A stretch of DNA of 64,000 nt from Aliishimia sp039978895 (GTDB lineage Bacteria > Pseudomonadota > Alphaproteobacteria > Rhodobacterales > Rhodobacteraceae). Of this stretch, positions 34,850-43,245 are shown one piece after another; positions within the stretch are counted from its first letter, which is position 1, and every line of letters begins with the position of its first letter. The stretch spans positions 124,001 through 188,000 of the forward strand of contig JBDWAL010000017.1 of the NCBI GenBank assembly GCA_039978895.1, in the 5' to 3' direction. The position numbers and the translations under genes were made by a program. The notes under the pieces are model-generated. The model ran no database searches, was not told the origin of the DNA, and was given only the letters and a program-made list of their open reading frames with translations.

Positions 34850-35854
34850 ATGGTTCTGACTCCGTCCGAACTTCTCAAGAGCGAGGCGCCCGCGCGGCGC
34901 CCCGTGATCGTCATGAGCGAAGGCCACGATCCCCGCATTGTTGCAGGGTCGCTGGTCGCCGCCCAAAGCGGTCTGGCCGACATCATCCTTGTGGGTGACC
35001 AAGCAGAAGTTCAGGCGGAATTGACCAAAGCAGGGGGCGCTGATGTGCCCTCGATTGCTATTCACGACCCGGCCACGTCAGACATGACGCCCGATCTCGC
35101 AGAACTTTTCTTTCAACTGCGTCAACATAAGGGGATAACACCTGAACTGGCCCAACAAGCCGCCCATGACCCGTTGATTTATGCAGCCCTTTTGGTGCGT
35201 GCGGGCCACGCTGATGGTACCGTCGGTGGCGCGGTCACGACCACTTCTGATGTTGTGCGGGCAGCTCTGCAAGTCATCGGTAAAGCACCCGATGCGGCCC
35301 TCGTTTCAAGTTTTTTCCTGATGTATCCGCCCCAAACCGCCCCTAAAGGCGCGCGGGCAATGCTTTATTCAGATTGTGGCTTGGTGATCGACCCATCCGC
35401 ACAGGACCTCGCTGCGATTGCCGCGATCTCTGCGACCTCATTTCAAGCTTTGATGCGTAAAGACCCGAAGATCGCGATGCTGTCATTTTCCACCAAAGGC
35501 AGCGCGTCTCACCCAGCGGTTACAAAGGTGTCGGACGCAACAGAAATTGTGCGTCAAAGCCACCCAAACCTAAGTGTTGACGGCGACCTTCAATTTGACG
35601 CGGCCTTTGTACCATCTGTCGGGCGCTCCAAAGCGCCCGACTCTGACGTTGCAGGGGCTGCAAACGTTATGATTTTTCCAAACCTCGACGCTGGAAATAT
35701 TGGCTATAAGATAACGCAACGGCTTGGCGGATATACCGCTATTGGGCCGGTGCTACAGGGGTTAACCAAGCCCGCAAATGACCTTTCGCGCGGCTGCGTC
35801 GCCGAGGATGTAACAGAAATGATTGCTGTGACGGCGCTACAAGCGTTGGCCTAA
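34850..35854 (+). CDS. pta: Phosphate acetyltransferase
   Basis: The 334-residue protein is a single-domain phosphotransacetylase (PTA_PTB): GHDPRIVAGSLVAA, AALLVRAGHADGTVGGAVTTTSDVVRAAL, AMLSFSTKGSA and the C-terminal LQFDAAFVPSVGRSKAPDSDVAGAANVMIFPNLDAGNIGYKITQRLGG. It converts the acetyl phosphate from Xsc into acetyl-CoA. Its ATG follows the xsc stop without a gap, so translation is probably coupled. This is the short Pta found with xsc, not the long housekeeping enzyme. Confidence 0.94.
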   Translation: MVLTPSELLKSEAPARRPVIVMSEGHDPRIVAGSLVAAQSGLADIILVGDQAEVQAELTKAGGADVPSIAIHDPATSDMTPDLAELFFQLRQHKGITPELAQQAAHDPLIYAALLVRAGHADGTVGGAVTTTSDVVRAALQVIGKAPDAALVSSFFLMYPPQTAPKGARAMLYSDCGLVIDPSAQDLAAIAAISATSFQALMRKDPKIAMLSFSTKGSASHPAVTKVSDATEIVRQSHPNLSVDGDLQFDAAFVPSVGRSKAPDSDVAGAANVMIFPNLDAGNIGYKITQRLGGYTAIGPVLQGLTKPANDLSRGCVAEDVTEMIAVTALQALA

Positions 35855-35924
35855 CACAGCACGCAACCCGGTCACGAAGATTTAGTGGCGGGTCGTAATA
35901 TTAGTAGTAGGGGAACCAACGCCC

Positions 35925-38750
35925 GTGGCACATACGCAACCTGAGCTGAACTTGTCGCCCAAGGTCTCTGACGAAATTCGCAAGACCACCTGTTACATGT
36001 GCGCCTGCCGCTGCGGCATCAACGTGCACATGAAAGAAGGTAAAGTTGCTTATATTGAGGGCAACCGCGATCACCCTGTGAACCAAGGTGTGCTTTGCGC
36101 CAAGGGGTCGGCCGGGATTATGCAAGTCAACGCGCCGTCCCGCTTACGTGCTCCTTTGAAGCGCGTTGGTGAACGTGGCTCGGGCGAGTTCGAAGAAATC
36201 AGTTGGGAAGAAGCCCTGCAGATCGCCACAGATTGGCTTGGGCCGATCCGTGAAGATGATCCGTCTAAGCTGGCGTTTTTCACAGGCCGCGACCAATCCC
36301 AATCCTTCACATCCTTCTGGGCGCAGAATTTTGGCACCCCCAATTACGCAGCCCATGGCGGTTTCTGCTCTGTGAACATGGCGGCTGCTGGCATCTACAC
36401 GATGGGTGGGGCCTTCTGGGAATTTGGGCAACCCGATTGGGACCACACGAAACTCTTCATGCTGTTTGGTGTTGCCGAAGACCACGACTCCAATCCGATC
36501 AAAATGGGCCTTGGTAAGATCAAGAAGCGTGGCGCCAAAGTCATCGGTGTGAACCCGATCCGCACAGGCTACAACGCGATTGCCGATGAATGGGTTGGCA
36601 TCACGCCCGGCACAGATGGCTTGTTCATCTTATCCATGGTGCATGTTTTGATGAAAGCGGGCCAGATCGATCTGGATTACCTCGCCAACATGACCAACGC
36701 ACCTGTGTTGGTGAATGCAAATCCGGATTCCCCAGAATTCGGTCTGTTTTTACGCGATGAAGACGGCAAGGAACTTGTGATCGATCGCAACACAGAAAAA
36801 GCTGTGGCGTTTGACACTCCGGGCATCACACCCGACTTGAACGGCCAACATCGTTACGGCGGTTACACGCATTCCACTGTGATGGTGAAGATGGCCGAGG
36901 CCTATCTTGACCCGCAATACGCCCCCGAAACTGTCGCAGAAACATGTGGTATTCCGGCTGAGCGAATCCGCGCAATAGCCGCAGAACTCGCCCGCGTCGC
37001 GTTTGAGGAAGCCTTTGAGATCGACCAAGAATGGACCGATTTCCGTGGGCAGCACCACAAAACGATGAAGGGCCGCCCGGTCTCATTCCATTCCATGCGC
37101 GGGATTTCGGCACATGCGAACGGTTTCCAAACATGCCGTGCGTTGCATGTGCTACAGATTATCCTTGGAACTGTCGAAGTTCCGGGTGGCTTCCGCTTCA
37201 AGCCCCCTTATCCCAAGCCCGCTACAGCGCACCCCAAACCGCACTGCAAGGTCACACCGGACACGCCCCTTGATGGTCCGCATCTGGGCTTTGTCCAAGG
37301 CCCAGACGATCTGGCCCTAAAGGAGGACGGCACCCCCGCCCGCATCGACAAAGCGTTCACTTGGGAAAACCCGATGTCGAGCCATGGTTTGATGCATATG
37401 GTGATCTCAAACGCCTACGCCGGCGATCCTTACAAGATCGACACGCTGTTTATGTATATGGCGAACATGTCGTGGAACTCATCGATGAACACGCGCGGCG
37501 TGATCGACATGCTGACGGATAAAGACAAAGACACCGGTGAATACGTCATTCCGCGCATCATCTATTCCGATGCGTATAGCTCCGAGATGGTCGCCTATGC
37601 CGACCTGATCTTGCCCGACACCACATATCTTGAACGCCACGATTGCATCTCGCTGCTGGATCGTCCGATCTGTGAAGCAGGTGCGGCGGCAGACGCAATC
37701 CGTTGGCCCGTAATTGAGCCGGATCGGGACGTGCGCGGTTTCCAATCTGTACTATGCGAACTTGGCGCCAAACTGAAACTGCCAGGCTTTACCAATGATG
37801 ATGGCTCTCAAAAATACGCCGATTACGCTGATTACATCGTAAATCATCAACGCAAACCCGGTATTGGGCCGCTCGCAGGTTTCCGACTGGACGGCGCTGA
37901 CATCGTGCATGGTCGCGGCGAGCCGAACGCTGCCCAACTTGACAATTACATTGAGAATGGTGGCTTCTGGGTCGGGCATATCCCTGACGAAGCTTTGTAC
38001 TACAAGCCGTGGAACAAGGCCTACCAAGAATGGGCCGTGAAGATGGGTATTTTCGACAAGCCCGAGCCATACTTGTTCTCGTTATATGTCGAACCTATGC
38101 GCAAGTTCCAACTCGCGGCGGAAGGTCATGGCGAACGTCAGCCACCTGAACATTTGCGCGAGCGTATCAAAGAAAAGATGCAACCTTTGCCGTTCTGGTA
38201 CGATTCTGCCGAAGACAACAAAGTCGACGAATATCCGATTACCGCCCTGACCCAACGCCCTATGGCGATGTATCATTCGTGGGGCACCCAAAATGCATGG
38301 CTGCGTCAGCTACATGGGCACAACCCGCTATACGTCCCGACCAATTTGATGCACGAAAACGGGCTGAAAGACGGCGATTGGGCCACAGTCACCTCTCCCC
38401 ACGGGGAAATCACTGTTCCGGTTCTTGAAATGGCCGCCCTGAACGAAAACACAATCTGGACATGGAACGCCATTGGCAAACGCAAAGGCGCGTGGGCTTT
38501 GGAAAAGGACGCCCCCGAAGCCACACGCGGTTTCCTTTTGAACCACTTGATCCACGAATTGTTGCCACCCAAAGGGGATGGCCTTCGTTGGGCCAATTCC
38601 GATCCGATAACCGGCCAAGCTGCGTGGTTCGATCTTAAGGTGAAGATGCGCAAAGCCGCGGAACCTAATGAGGCACAGCCGGTGTTGCCAGCGATCAAGT
38701 CGCCCGTCGGCACAGGCCCCAGCACATTGGCATGGAAGGTTGGTAAATGA
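35925..38750 (+). CDS. soeA: Molybdopterin sulfite dehydrogenase catalytic subunit SoeA
   Basis: The 941-residue protein starts with GTG at 35925. A [4Fe-4S] site is seen at C23, C26, C30 and C58, followed by molybdopterin-guanine dinucleotide folds. C148 in HGGFCSVNM lies where Mo ligands of this superfamily sit. No twin-arginine signal is present, so it faces the cytoplasm, unlike DmsA. With the four-cluster protein and membrane anchor behind it, next to xsc-pta, it fits the SoeABC sulfite oxidation complex known from Allochromatium and roseobacters. It would oxidise Xsc-released sulfite to sulfate. Confidence 0.9.
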   Translation: MAHTQPELNLSPKVSDEIRKTTCYMCACRCGINVHMKEGKVAYIEGNRDHPVNQGVLCAKGSAGIMQVNAPSRLRAPLKRVGERGSGEFEEISWEEALQIATDWLGPIREDDPSKLAFFTGRDQSQSFTSFWAQNFGTPNYAAHGGFCSVNMAAAGIYTMGGAFWEFGQPDWDHTKLFMLFGVAEDHDSNPIKMGLGKIKKRGAKVIGVNPIRTGYNAIADEWVGITPGTDGLFILSMVHVLMKAGQIDLDYLANMTNAPVLVNANPDSPEFGLFLRDEDGKELVIDRNTEKAVAFDTPGITPDLNGQHRYGGYTHSTVMVKMAEAYLDPQYAPETVAETCGIPAERIRAIAAELARVAFEEAFEIDQEWTDFRGQHHKTMKGRPVSFHSMRGISAHANGFQTCRALHVLQIILGTVEVPGGFRFKPPYPKPATAHPKPHCKVTPDTPLDGPHLGFVQGPDDLALKEDGTPARIDKAFTWENPMSSHGLMHMVISNAYAGDPYKIDTLFMYMANMSWNSSMNTRGVIDMLTDKDKDTGEYVIPRIIYSDAYSSEMVAYADLILPDTTYLERHDCISLLDRPICEAGAAADAIRWPVIEPDRDVRGFQSVLCELGAKLKLPGFTNDDGSQKYADYADYIVNHQRKPGIGPLAGFRLDGADIVHGRGEPNAAQLDNYIENGGFWVGHIPDEALYYKPWNKAYQEWAVKMGIFDKPEPYLFSLYVEPMRKFQLAAEGHGERQPPEHLRERIKEKMQPLPFWYDSAEDNKVDEYPITALTQRPMAMYHSWGTQNAWLRQLHGHNPLYVPTNLMHENGLKDGDWATVTSPHGEITVPVLEMAALNENTIWTWNAIGKRKGAWALEKDAPEATRGFLLNHLIHELLPPKGDGLRWANSDPITGQAAWFDLKVKMRKAAEPNEAQPVLPAIKSPVGTGPSTLAWKVGK

Positions 38751-38781
38751 TGCACTACGCCCAAATCCAAGGTGATAAGAC

Positions 38782-39528
38782 ATGACAGAACTTCCCACCA
38801 GCACCGCCAAAAAACTGGGCCTTGTCATTGACTTGGACACATGTGTCGGATGCCACGCTTGTGTGATTTCGTGCAAGGGATGGAACACAGAAAACTATGG
38901 CGCACCGCTTTCGGATCAAAATCCGTATGGTGGCGATCCTTCGGGAACGTTCCTAAACCGCGTACACAGCTTTGAAATCCAACCCGAAGAGGGTGCCGCG
39001 CAACTCATCCACTTCCCCAAATCCTGTTTGCATTGCGAAGACGCCCCCTGCGTGACGGTTTGCCCGACAGGCGCAAGCTATAAACGCGTCGAAGATGGCA
39101 TCGTTTTGGTCAATGAAACCGACTGCATTGGTTGTGGCTTATGCGCTTGGGCATGCCCTTATGGCGCACGCGAACTTGATCCAACCGAAGGCGTTATGAA
39201 GAAATGCACCCTGTGCGTGGATCGGATTTATAACGAAAACCTGCCCGAAGAAGACCGCGAACCGGCTTGCGTGCGCACCTGCCCAGCAGGCGCACGACAT
39301 TTTGGCGATTTCGCGGATCCTGACAGTAACGTTTCGATCTTAACGGCCGAACGTGGCGGGATCGACTTGATGCCAGAACAGGGCACAAAACCTGTCAACC
39401 AATACTTGCCGCCGCGCCCCAAGGACGTGGAGCCAGAGATCGACATTCTTGCCCCGTTCCTTCAGCCGGTCGCCGAAGACCCCAAAGGCTTCCTAAGCTG
39501 GCTCGACAAAAAACTGGAGAAGCTCTGA
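38782..39528 (+). CDS. soeB: Sulfite dehydrogenase iron-sulfur subunit SoeB
   Basis: The 248-residue protein has four Cys clusters of the DmsB/NrfC type: CVGCHACVISCKG, CLHCEDAPCVTVCPTG, CIGCGLCAWACPYG and CTLCVD with CVRTCPAG. It would carry electrons from SoeA to the quinone-linked membrane part. There is no signal peptide, in line with a cytoplasmic position. It begins 31 bp after soeA and its stop is one base before the start of soeC. Confidence 0.94.
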   Translation: MTELPTSTAKKLGLVIDLDTCVGCHACVISCKGWNTENYGAPLSDQNPYGGDPSGTFLNRVHSFEIQPEEGAAQLIHFPKSCLHCEDAPCVTVCPTGASYKRVEDGIVLVNETDCIGCGLCAWACPYGARELDPTEGVMKKCTLCVDRIYNENLPEEDREPACVRTCPAGARHFGDFADPDSNVSILTAERGGIDLMPEQGTKPVNQYLPPRPKDVEPEIDILAPFLQPVAEDPKGFLSWLDKKLEKL

Positions 39529-39529
39529 T

Positions 39530-40402
39530 ATGCATCCGGCACCCTCAGTCATCTTTTTCACCGTCTTTTCAGGTCTTGGCTTCGGTCTGCTGACCTTTCT
39601 TGGCCTCGGCATCCCCGGCGTCACCGGTTGGACGGCATTTGCCTTCTTTACCATTGCCTACCTTATGGCCGTCGGCGGTTTGATCTCTTCGACTTTTCAT
39701 CTTGGTCGTCCAGAACGCGCGATGAAAGCGTTTAAACAATGGAAAACGAGCTGGCTTAGCCGCGAAGGGTGCTGCGCTGTCGTAGCCCTTTTGATCATGG
39801 CACTTTACGGTGCTGGCCTTGTTTTTTACGGCGAACGCTGGACAGCTCTTGGCATCATCGGCGCGTTGTTTTCACTGGCAACGGTCTACACGACTTCAAT
39901 GATCTATGCGCAGCTCAAAACGGTTCCGCGCTGGAACATGACGCTCACACCAGTGATGTTCTTGTCCCTTTCAATCGCTGGTGGAGCTTTGCTGGCGGGT
40001 CAAACCTTTTTGGCAATGCTGCTCATCGCCATAGCGGGTTGTGTGGTTGTGGTTTATTGGATGAAAGGCGACACTCGATTTGACGACGCAGGCAGCACGA
40101 TGGCAACGGCCACAGGTCTTGGCAAAATCGGAACAGTTCGAGCCTTTGAGCCGCCGCATACGGGCACCAATTATTTGTTACGCGAATTTGTCCACGTGGT
40201 TGCCCGCAGGCACACCTACAAGCTGCGGATGATATCATTGATCCTAATGGTAGGAGTCCCGATTGTCTTTTTGGCACTGCCATTTTCACATTTCTGGGCT
40301 TTGTTCGCGGTGGTCTCTCATGTGGCGGGCGTTGTTGTGTCGCGTTGGTTGTTCTTTGCTGAAGCCGAACATGTTGTCGGACTGTATTACGGCAAACGAT
40401 AA
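39530..40402 (+). CDS. soeC: Sulfite dehydrogenase membrane anchor SoeC (DmsC type)
   Basis: The 290-residue protein has about eight hydrophobic helices and the DmsC pattern SSTFHLGRPERAMKAFKQWKTSWLSREGC near residue 55, and QTFLAM and HVVARRHTYKLRM in later segments. It anchors SoeAB at the inner membrane and passes electrons to quinone. A stable hairpin follows its stop codon. Its position directly after soeB makes the complex assignment firm. Confidence 0.92.
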   Translation: MHPAPSVIFFTVFSGLGFGLLTFLGLGIPGVTGWTAFAFFTIAYLMAVGGLISSTFHLGRPERAMKAFKQWKTSWLSREGCCAVVALLIMALYGAGLVFYGERWTALGIIGALFSLATVYTTSMIYAQLKTVPRWNMTLTPVMFLSLSIAGGALLAGQTFLAMLLIAIAGCVVVVYWMKGDTRFDDAGSTMATATGLGKIGTVRAFEPPHTGTNYLLREFVHVVARRHTYKLRMISLILMVGVPIVFLALPFSHFWALFAVVSHVAGVVVSRWLFFAEAEHVVGLYYGKR

Positions 40403-40431
40403 GCCTACTAGACTATCCTTTTTGACCAATT

Positions 40432-40454
40432 GAGGCGCGGGTTTCCTGCGCCTC
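40432..40454 (+). terminator. Hairpin after soeC
   Basis: GAGGCGCGGG and CCTGCGCCTC pair over ten positions (one G-T) with a 3-base loop, 29 bases after the soeC stop. The following bases have only a short T content, so it may be a weak intrinsic terminator. Confidence 0.6.
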
Positions 40455-40589
40455 GTTACATTTGGTTTCAGCAAATTGATGCCTATTTTTCAATTCTCCC
40501 CTTCTGAGCGGGACGTAGCCAACATATATATGGGCATGATAGAAAGACGCCCTGCCCGAACGGGGCCGAAGCATTGGAAGGCAGTAAAC

Positions 40590-41264
40590 ATGTTCTTTGG
40601 AAAAACTCCGATCGTGATCGCACTCAGCGGCATTGTTGCGTTGACAGCGTGCACCGACCCATCTCAGTTGGGCCTCGATGCCGATAACCCGAATGCAAAA
40701 TCCCGTCAGGGTGTGCTTCTTGGCGCAGGCATCGGCGCAGCACTTGGCGCGGTCACAGGCCGCGATGGCGACCGCACAGAGGCTGCTTTGAAAGGCGCGA
40801 TCCTTGGTGGGGCAACCGGTGGCATCATCGGAAACAGCCTAGATCGGCAAGAAGCTGATTTGCGCAATTCCGTGGGCAATAACGATGTGCAGATCGAAAA
40901 CACAGGTGACCGTCTGATTGTGACGTTGCCCCAGGATATCTTGTTCGCAACAGATAGTTTCTCGGTTCGCCCCGACTTGGCGCGTGACTTGCGCGCGGTT
41001 GCATCCAACTTGCAGGCTTACCCGGACAGCAATGTGCAAATCGTTGGCCACACAGACGCGGACGGCGACGCGGGATATAACCAAACCCTGTCCGAACGTC
41101 GCGCGAATGCAGTTGCAGATGTGCTATTGGACCAAGGCATTCCATTTGGCCGGATTCAAACATATGGCCGCGGAGAATCACAACCCGTTTCGTCCAACCT
41201 GACACCTGATGGTAAATCCCAGAACCGCCGGGTCGAAATTGTGATCTTGCCAAACGCGGCCTAA
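40590..41264 (+). CDS. OmpA-family outer-membrane lipoprotein with glycine zipper
   Basis: The protein has 224 residues from the ATG at 40590, with GGAAGG nine bases upstream. It is a lipoprotein: the signal ends in the lipobox LTAC at about residue 20. A glycine-rich zipper (LGAGIGAALGAVTG and LGGATGGIIG) follows, and the C-terminal OmpA domain has FATDSFSVRPD, VQIVGHTDADGDAGYNQTLSERRANAVADVL and SQNRRVEI, which bind peptidoglycan. This resembles YiaD-type proteins. A 9-bp hairpin follows. Confidence 0.92.
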   Translation: MFFGKTPIVIALSGIVALTACTDPSQLGLDADNPNAKSRQGVLLGAGIGAALGAVTGRDGDRTEAALKGAILGGATGGIIGNSLDRQEADLRNSVGNNDVQIENTGDRLIVTLPQDILFATDSFSVRPDLARDLRAVASNLQAYPDSNVQIVGHTDADGDAGYNQTLSERRANAVADVLLDQGIPFGRIQTYGRGESQPVSSNLTPDGKSQNRRVEIVILPNAA

Positions 41265-41285
41265 GCTCAACAGACCAGACAAATA

Positions 41286-41313
41286 GAAAGGTGCGGCGCT
41301 GTCTGCACCTTTC
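41286..41313 (+). terminator. Hairpin after the OmpA-type lipoprotein gene
   Basis: A perfect 9-bp stem (GAAAGGTGC / GCACCTTTC) with a 10-base loop lies 22 bases after the stop codon. No T-run follows. Confidence 0.5.
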
Positions 41314-41385
41314 GCGCATTTCGCGTCTTGCAATTTCGTGCATCCCCTTCAGATTAAGCCAGAATGTATTCTGGAAGGGCTTCTC

Positions 41386-41925
41386 ATGCCGTCTCATACG
41401 ATCCTAGGTATTTCCGGCGCGCTGCGCTCAGCTTCCACAAACCGCTTGCTCGTCCGTGAGGCCGCCCGGTTGTTTGACGCCGCCAGTTACGTAGAGGCGA
41501 ATATCAACTTGCCCCTCTATAACGGGGACGATGAAACCGCGTCCGGTCTGCCTCAAGCGGTTGAAATCCTTATCGATCAGATTGCGCAAGCGGATGCTGT
41601 GGTCATCTCGACCCCTGAATACAACAAGGGGCCGTCTGGTGTGCTTAAGAATGCGCTCGACTGGGTAAGCCGTTCTTCGAAAAAACCATGGGCGGCAAAG
41701 CCTGTCGCGCTCATGAGCGCATCTTCAGGGCGCGCTGGTGGCGAGCGGTCACAGCTTATATTGCGCACCTTTATGGTCCCATTCCGCGCCCGTGTTGTTC
41801 AAGGCCCTGAAATGCATTTGGCCAATTGTCACAATGAATTCGACGAAAACGGCCATCTCAAAAGCGAGGCATACGTTAAAACGCTACAAAGCCTCATGAC
41901 GGAACTGCGCGCAGAGATACGTTGA
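41386..41925 (+). CDS. NADPH-dependent FMN reductase family protein
   Basis: The 179-residue flavodoxin-fold protein starts at the ATG at 41386, with GGAAGGG in ideal spacing. The FMN phosphate loop GISGALRSASTNRLL opens it, and the flavin ring site ISTPEYNKGPSGVLKNALDW is the family signature. The domain reduces FMN or quinones with NAD(P)H. No operon partner is close. Confidence 0.9.
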   Translation: MPSHTILGISGALRSASTNRLLVREAARLFDAASYVEANINLPLYNGDDETASGLPQAVEILIDQIAQADAVVISTPEYNKGPSGVLKNALDWVSRSSKKPWAAKPVALMSASSGRAGGERSQLILRTFMVPFRARVVQGPEMHLANCHNEFDENGHLKSEAYVKTLQSLMTELRAEIR

Positions 41926-42013
41926 GCACTTGCGCATAGCGGCCAAGTCAAGCTTCGCATGCGCCCAGCACGTGAACCGCAGTCTTTCGTACTATAAGAC
42001 GTAACCAGCTTTC

Positions 42014-42106
42014 TCAAAAGCTCGGCGGCTGCATCCCAATCAGCATGTAAATCATGCCAGCAACGAAAATGATAATTAACAAAAGCAATTGTGTCGTCTG
42101 TTTCAT
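42014..42106 (-). CDS. Putative 30-residue single-helix membrane protein
   Basis: A complete small frame (ATG at 42106, TGA at 42014) encodes a lysine-containing head, a 20-residue hydrophobic core (QLLLLIIIFVAGMIYMLIG) and a short tail ending in PPSF. It lies 12 bases after the stop of the FAD oxidase gene on the same strand. No good ribosome site is seen, but the near-perfect transmembrane composition is unusual for a chance frame. Function is not known. Confidence 0.4.
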   Translation of the reverse strand: MKQTTQLLLLIIIFVAGMIYMLIGMQPPSF

Positions 42107-42118
42107 GGGGCCAGAATG

Positions 42119-43156
42119 CTACATTGAAGCGATGACGTCAAAGTCATCTGCAATCGTGTTGTGCCCGTCTAAAACCAAATCAGCCATGACATGCGCGAGT
42201 TTTGGGGCCATACCAAACCCAATCTTGAACCCACCATTCGCCACGAAATGACCGGGACGATCGGGATAGCCACCTAACATAGGCGCACGTGTCCGCGAGC
42301 GTGGACGCAGCCCTGCCCAACGTTCCAGGACTTCTGCGTTGGCCAACTCAGGCACCACACGGCGTGTCTTTTCAATTATATCTTCAAGCAGTTGATCCGT
42401 GCTGCTTGGATCATCGTAAAACCGCTCTGTTGTGGACCCAACAGCAACAGTTCCATCCAGATGAGGGATAACGTGTAATTCTTCGACATATAATTGCGGC
42501 ATGCCAGCACGGTTCGCATCCAAAAGGGCCGCTTGCCCTTTGATCCCTTGCCCCATAATGCGGCTGCGCCCTTGGCTCAATTCATCCAATCCCGCCGCAC
42601 CAGTTGCCCAAACAGTTGCATTCGTGGTGCCTTCTGGTCGCGCAATCACATCCACGCCATGTCTTTGCAGCACCTCGACCAAGGCTGCACACGCCCTGCG
42701 GGGATGCAGATGCGCGGACAGGCTGTCACGCACAAACCACCCGCTTTTGCTTTGAACATCCCAACCTCCAGACGATTTTGTCACGTCCCAGACAGCCTTG
42801 CCTTGCCACAATTCTTTCGCCTTGTCGTGGCGATCATGTGCCAAAGCCAATCCCGCATCATCTGCAATTAGCTGCACCCGCCCCGCACGTGTATATCCCG
42901 AAGATTGGCCTGTGATGTCCTCGACCTCCGCCCAGAATGGTTCAGCGAGGATCAAGCTTTCGAATTGAAATTGTTTTTTGGGAACCCACTGCTCAGGCAC
43001 ATGAGGCGCGAGCGCACCGACCACCCCACCTGACGCGCCAGAGCCCGGCCCAAATGGATCGACCACTTGCACCCGCGCGCCACGCTGAACGCAAACCCAT
43101 GCGATCGACAAACCAAAAATGCCCGCGCCCCGGATGGTCACATCATAACTGTTCAC
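42119..43156 (-). CDS. FAD-dependent amino acid/amine oxidase (DAO family)
   Basis: The 345-residue protein begins with a GAGIFGLSIAW dinucleotide fold, then VQVVDPFGPGSGASGGVVGALAPH, which binds FAD in the D-amino acid oxidase and glycine oxidase family. The C-terminal half has ERWAGLRPRSRTRAPMLG and FVANGGFKIGFGMAPKLAHVMADL, as in ThiO-like enzymes. It probably oxidises a small amine or amino acid. It stands apart from thiamine genes, so ThiO cannot be asserted. Minus-strand neighbours are a putative tiny membrane protein downstream and the lytic transglycosylase upstream. Confidence 0.87.
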   Translation of the reverse strand: MNSYDVTIRGAGIFGLSIAWVCVQRGARVQVVDPFGPGSGASGGVVGALAPHVPEQWVPKKQFQFESLILAEPFWAEVEDITGQSSGYTRAGRVQLIADDAGLALAHDRHDKAKELWQGKAVWDVTKSSGGWDVQSKSGWFVRDSLSAHLHPRRACAALVEVLQRHGVDVIARPEGTTNATVWATGAAGLDELSQGRSRIMGQGIKGQAALLDANRAGMPQLYVEELHVIPHLDGTVAVGSTTERFYDDPSSTDQLLEDIIEKTRRVVPELANAEVLERWAGLRPRSRTRAPMLGGYPDRPGHFVANGGFKIGFGMAPKLAHVMADLVLDGHNTIADDFDVIASM

Positions 43157-43245
43157 GGCGGCCTCTTAGACTTCACATTATTTGGTAATAGATGCAGTCA
43201 CATAGTCAGAAAGTACAGTGGTCATATCACATACAGTTCCGGCGC

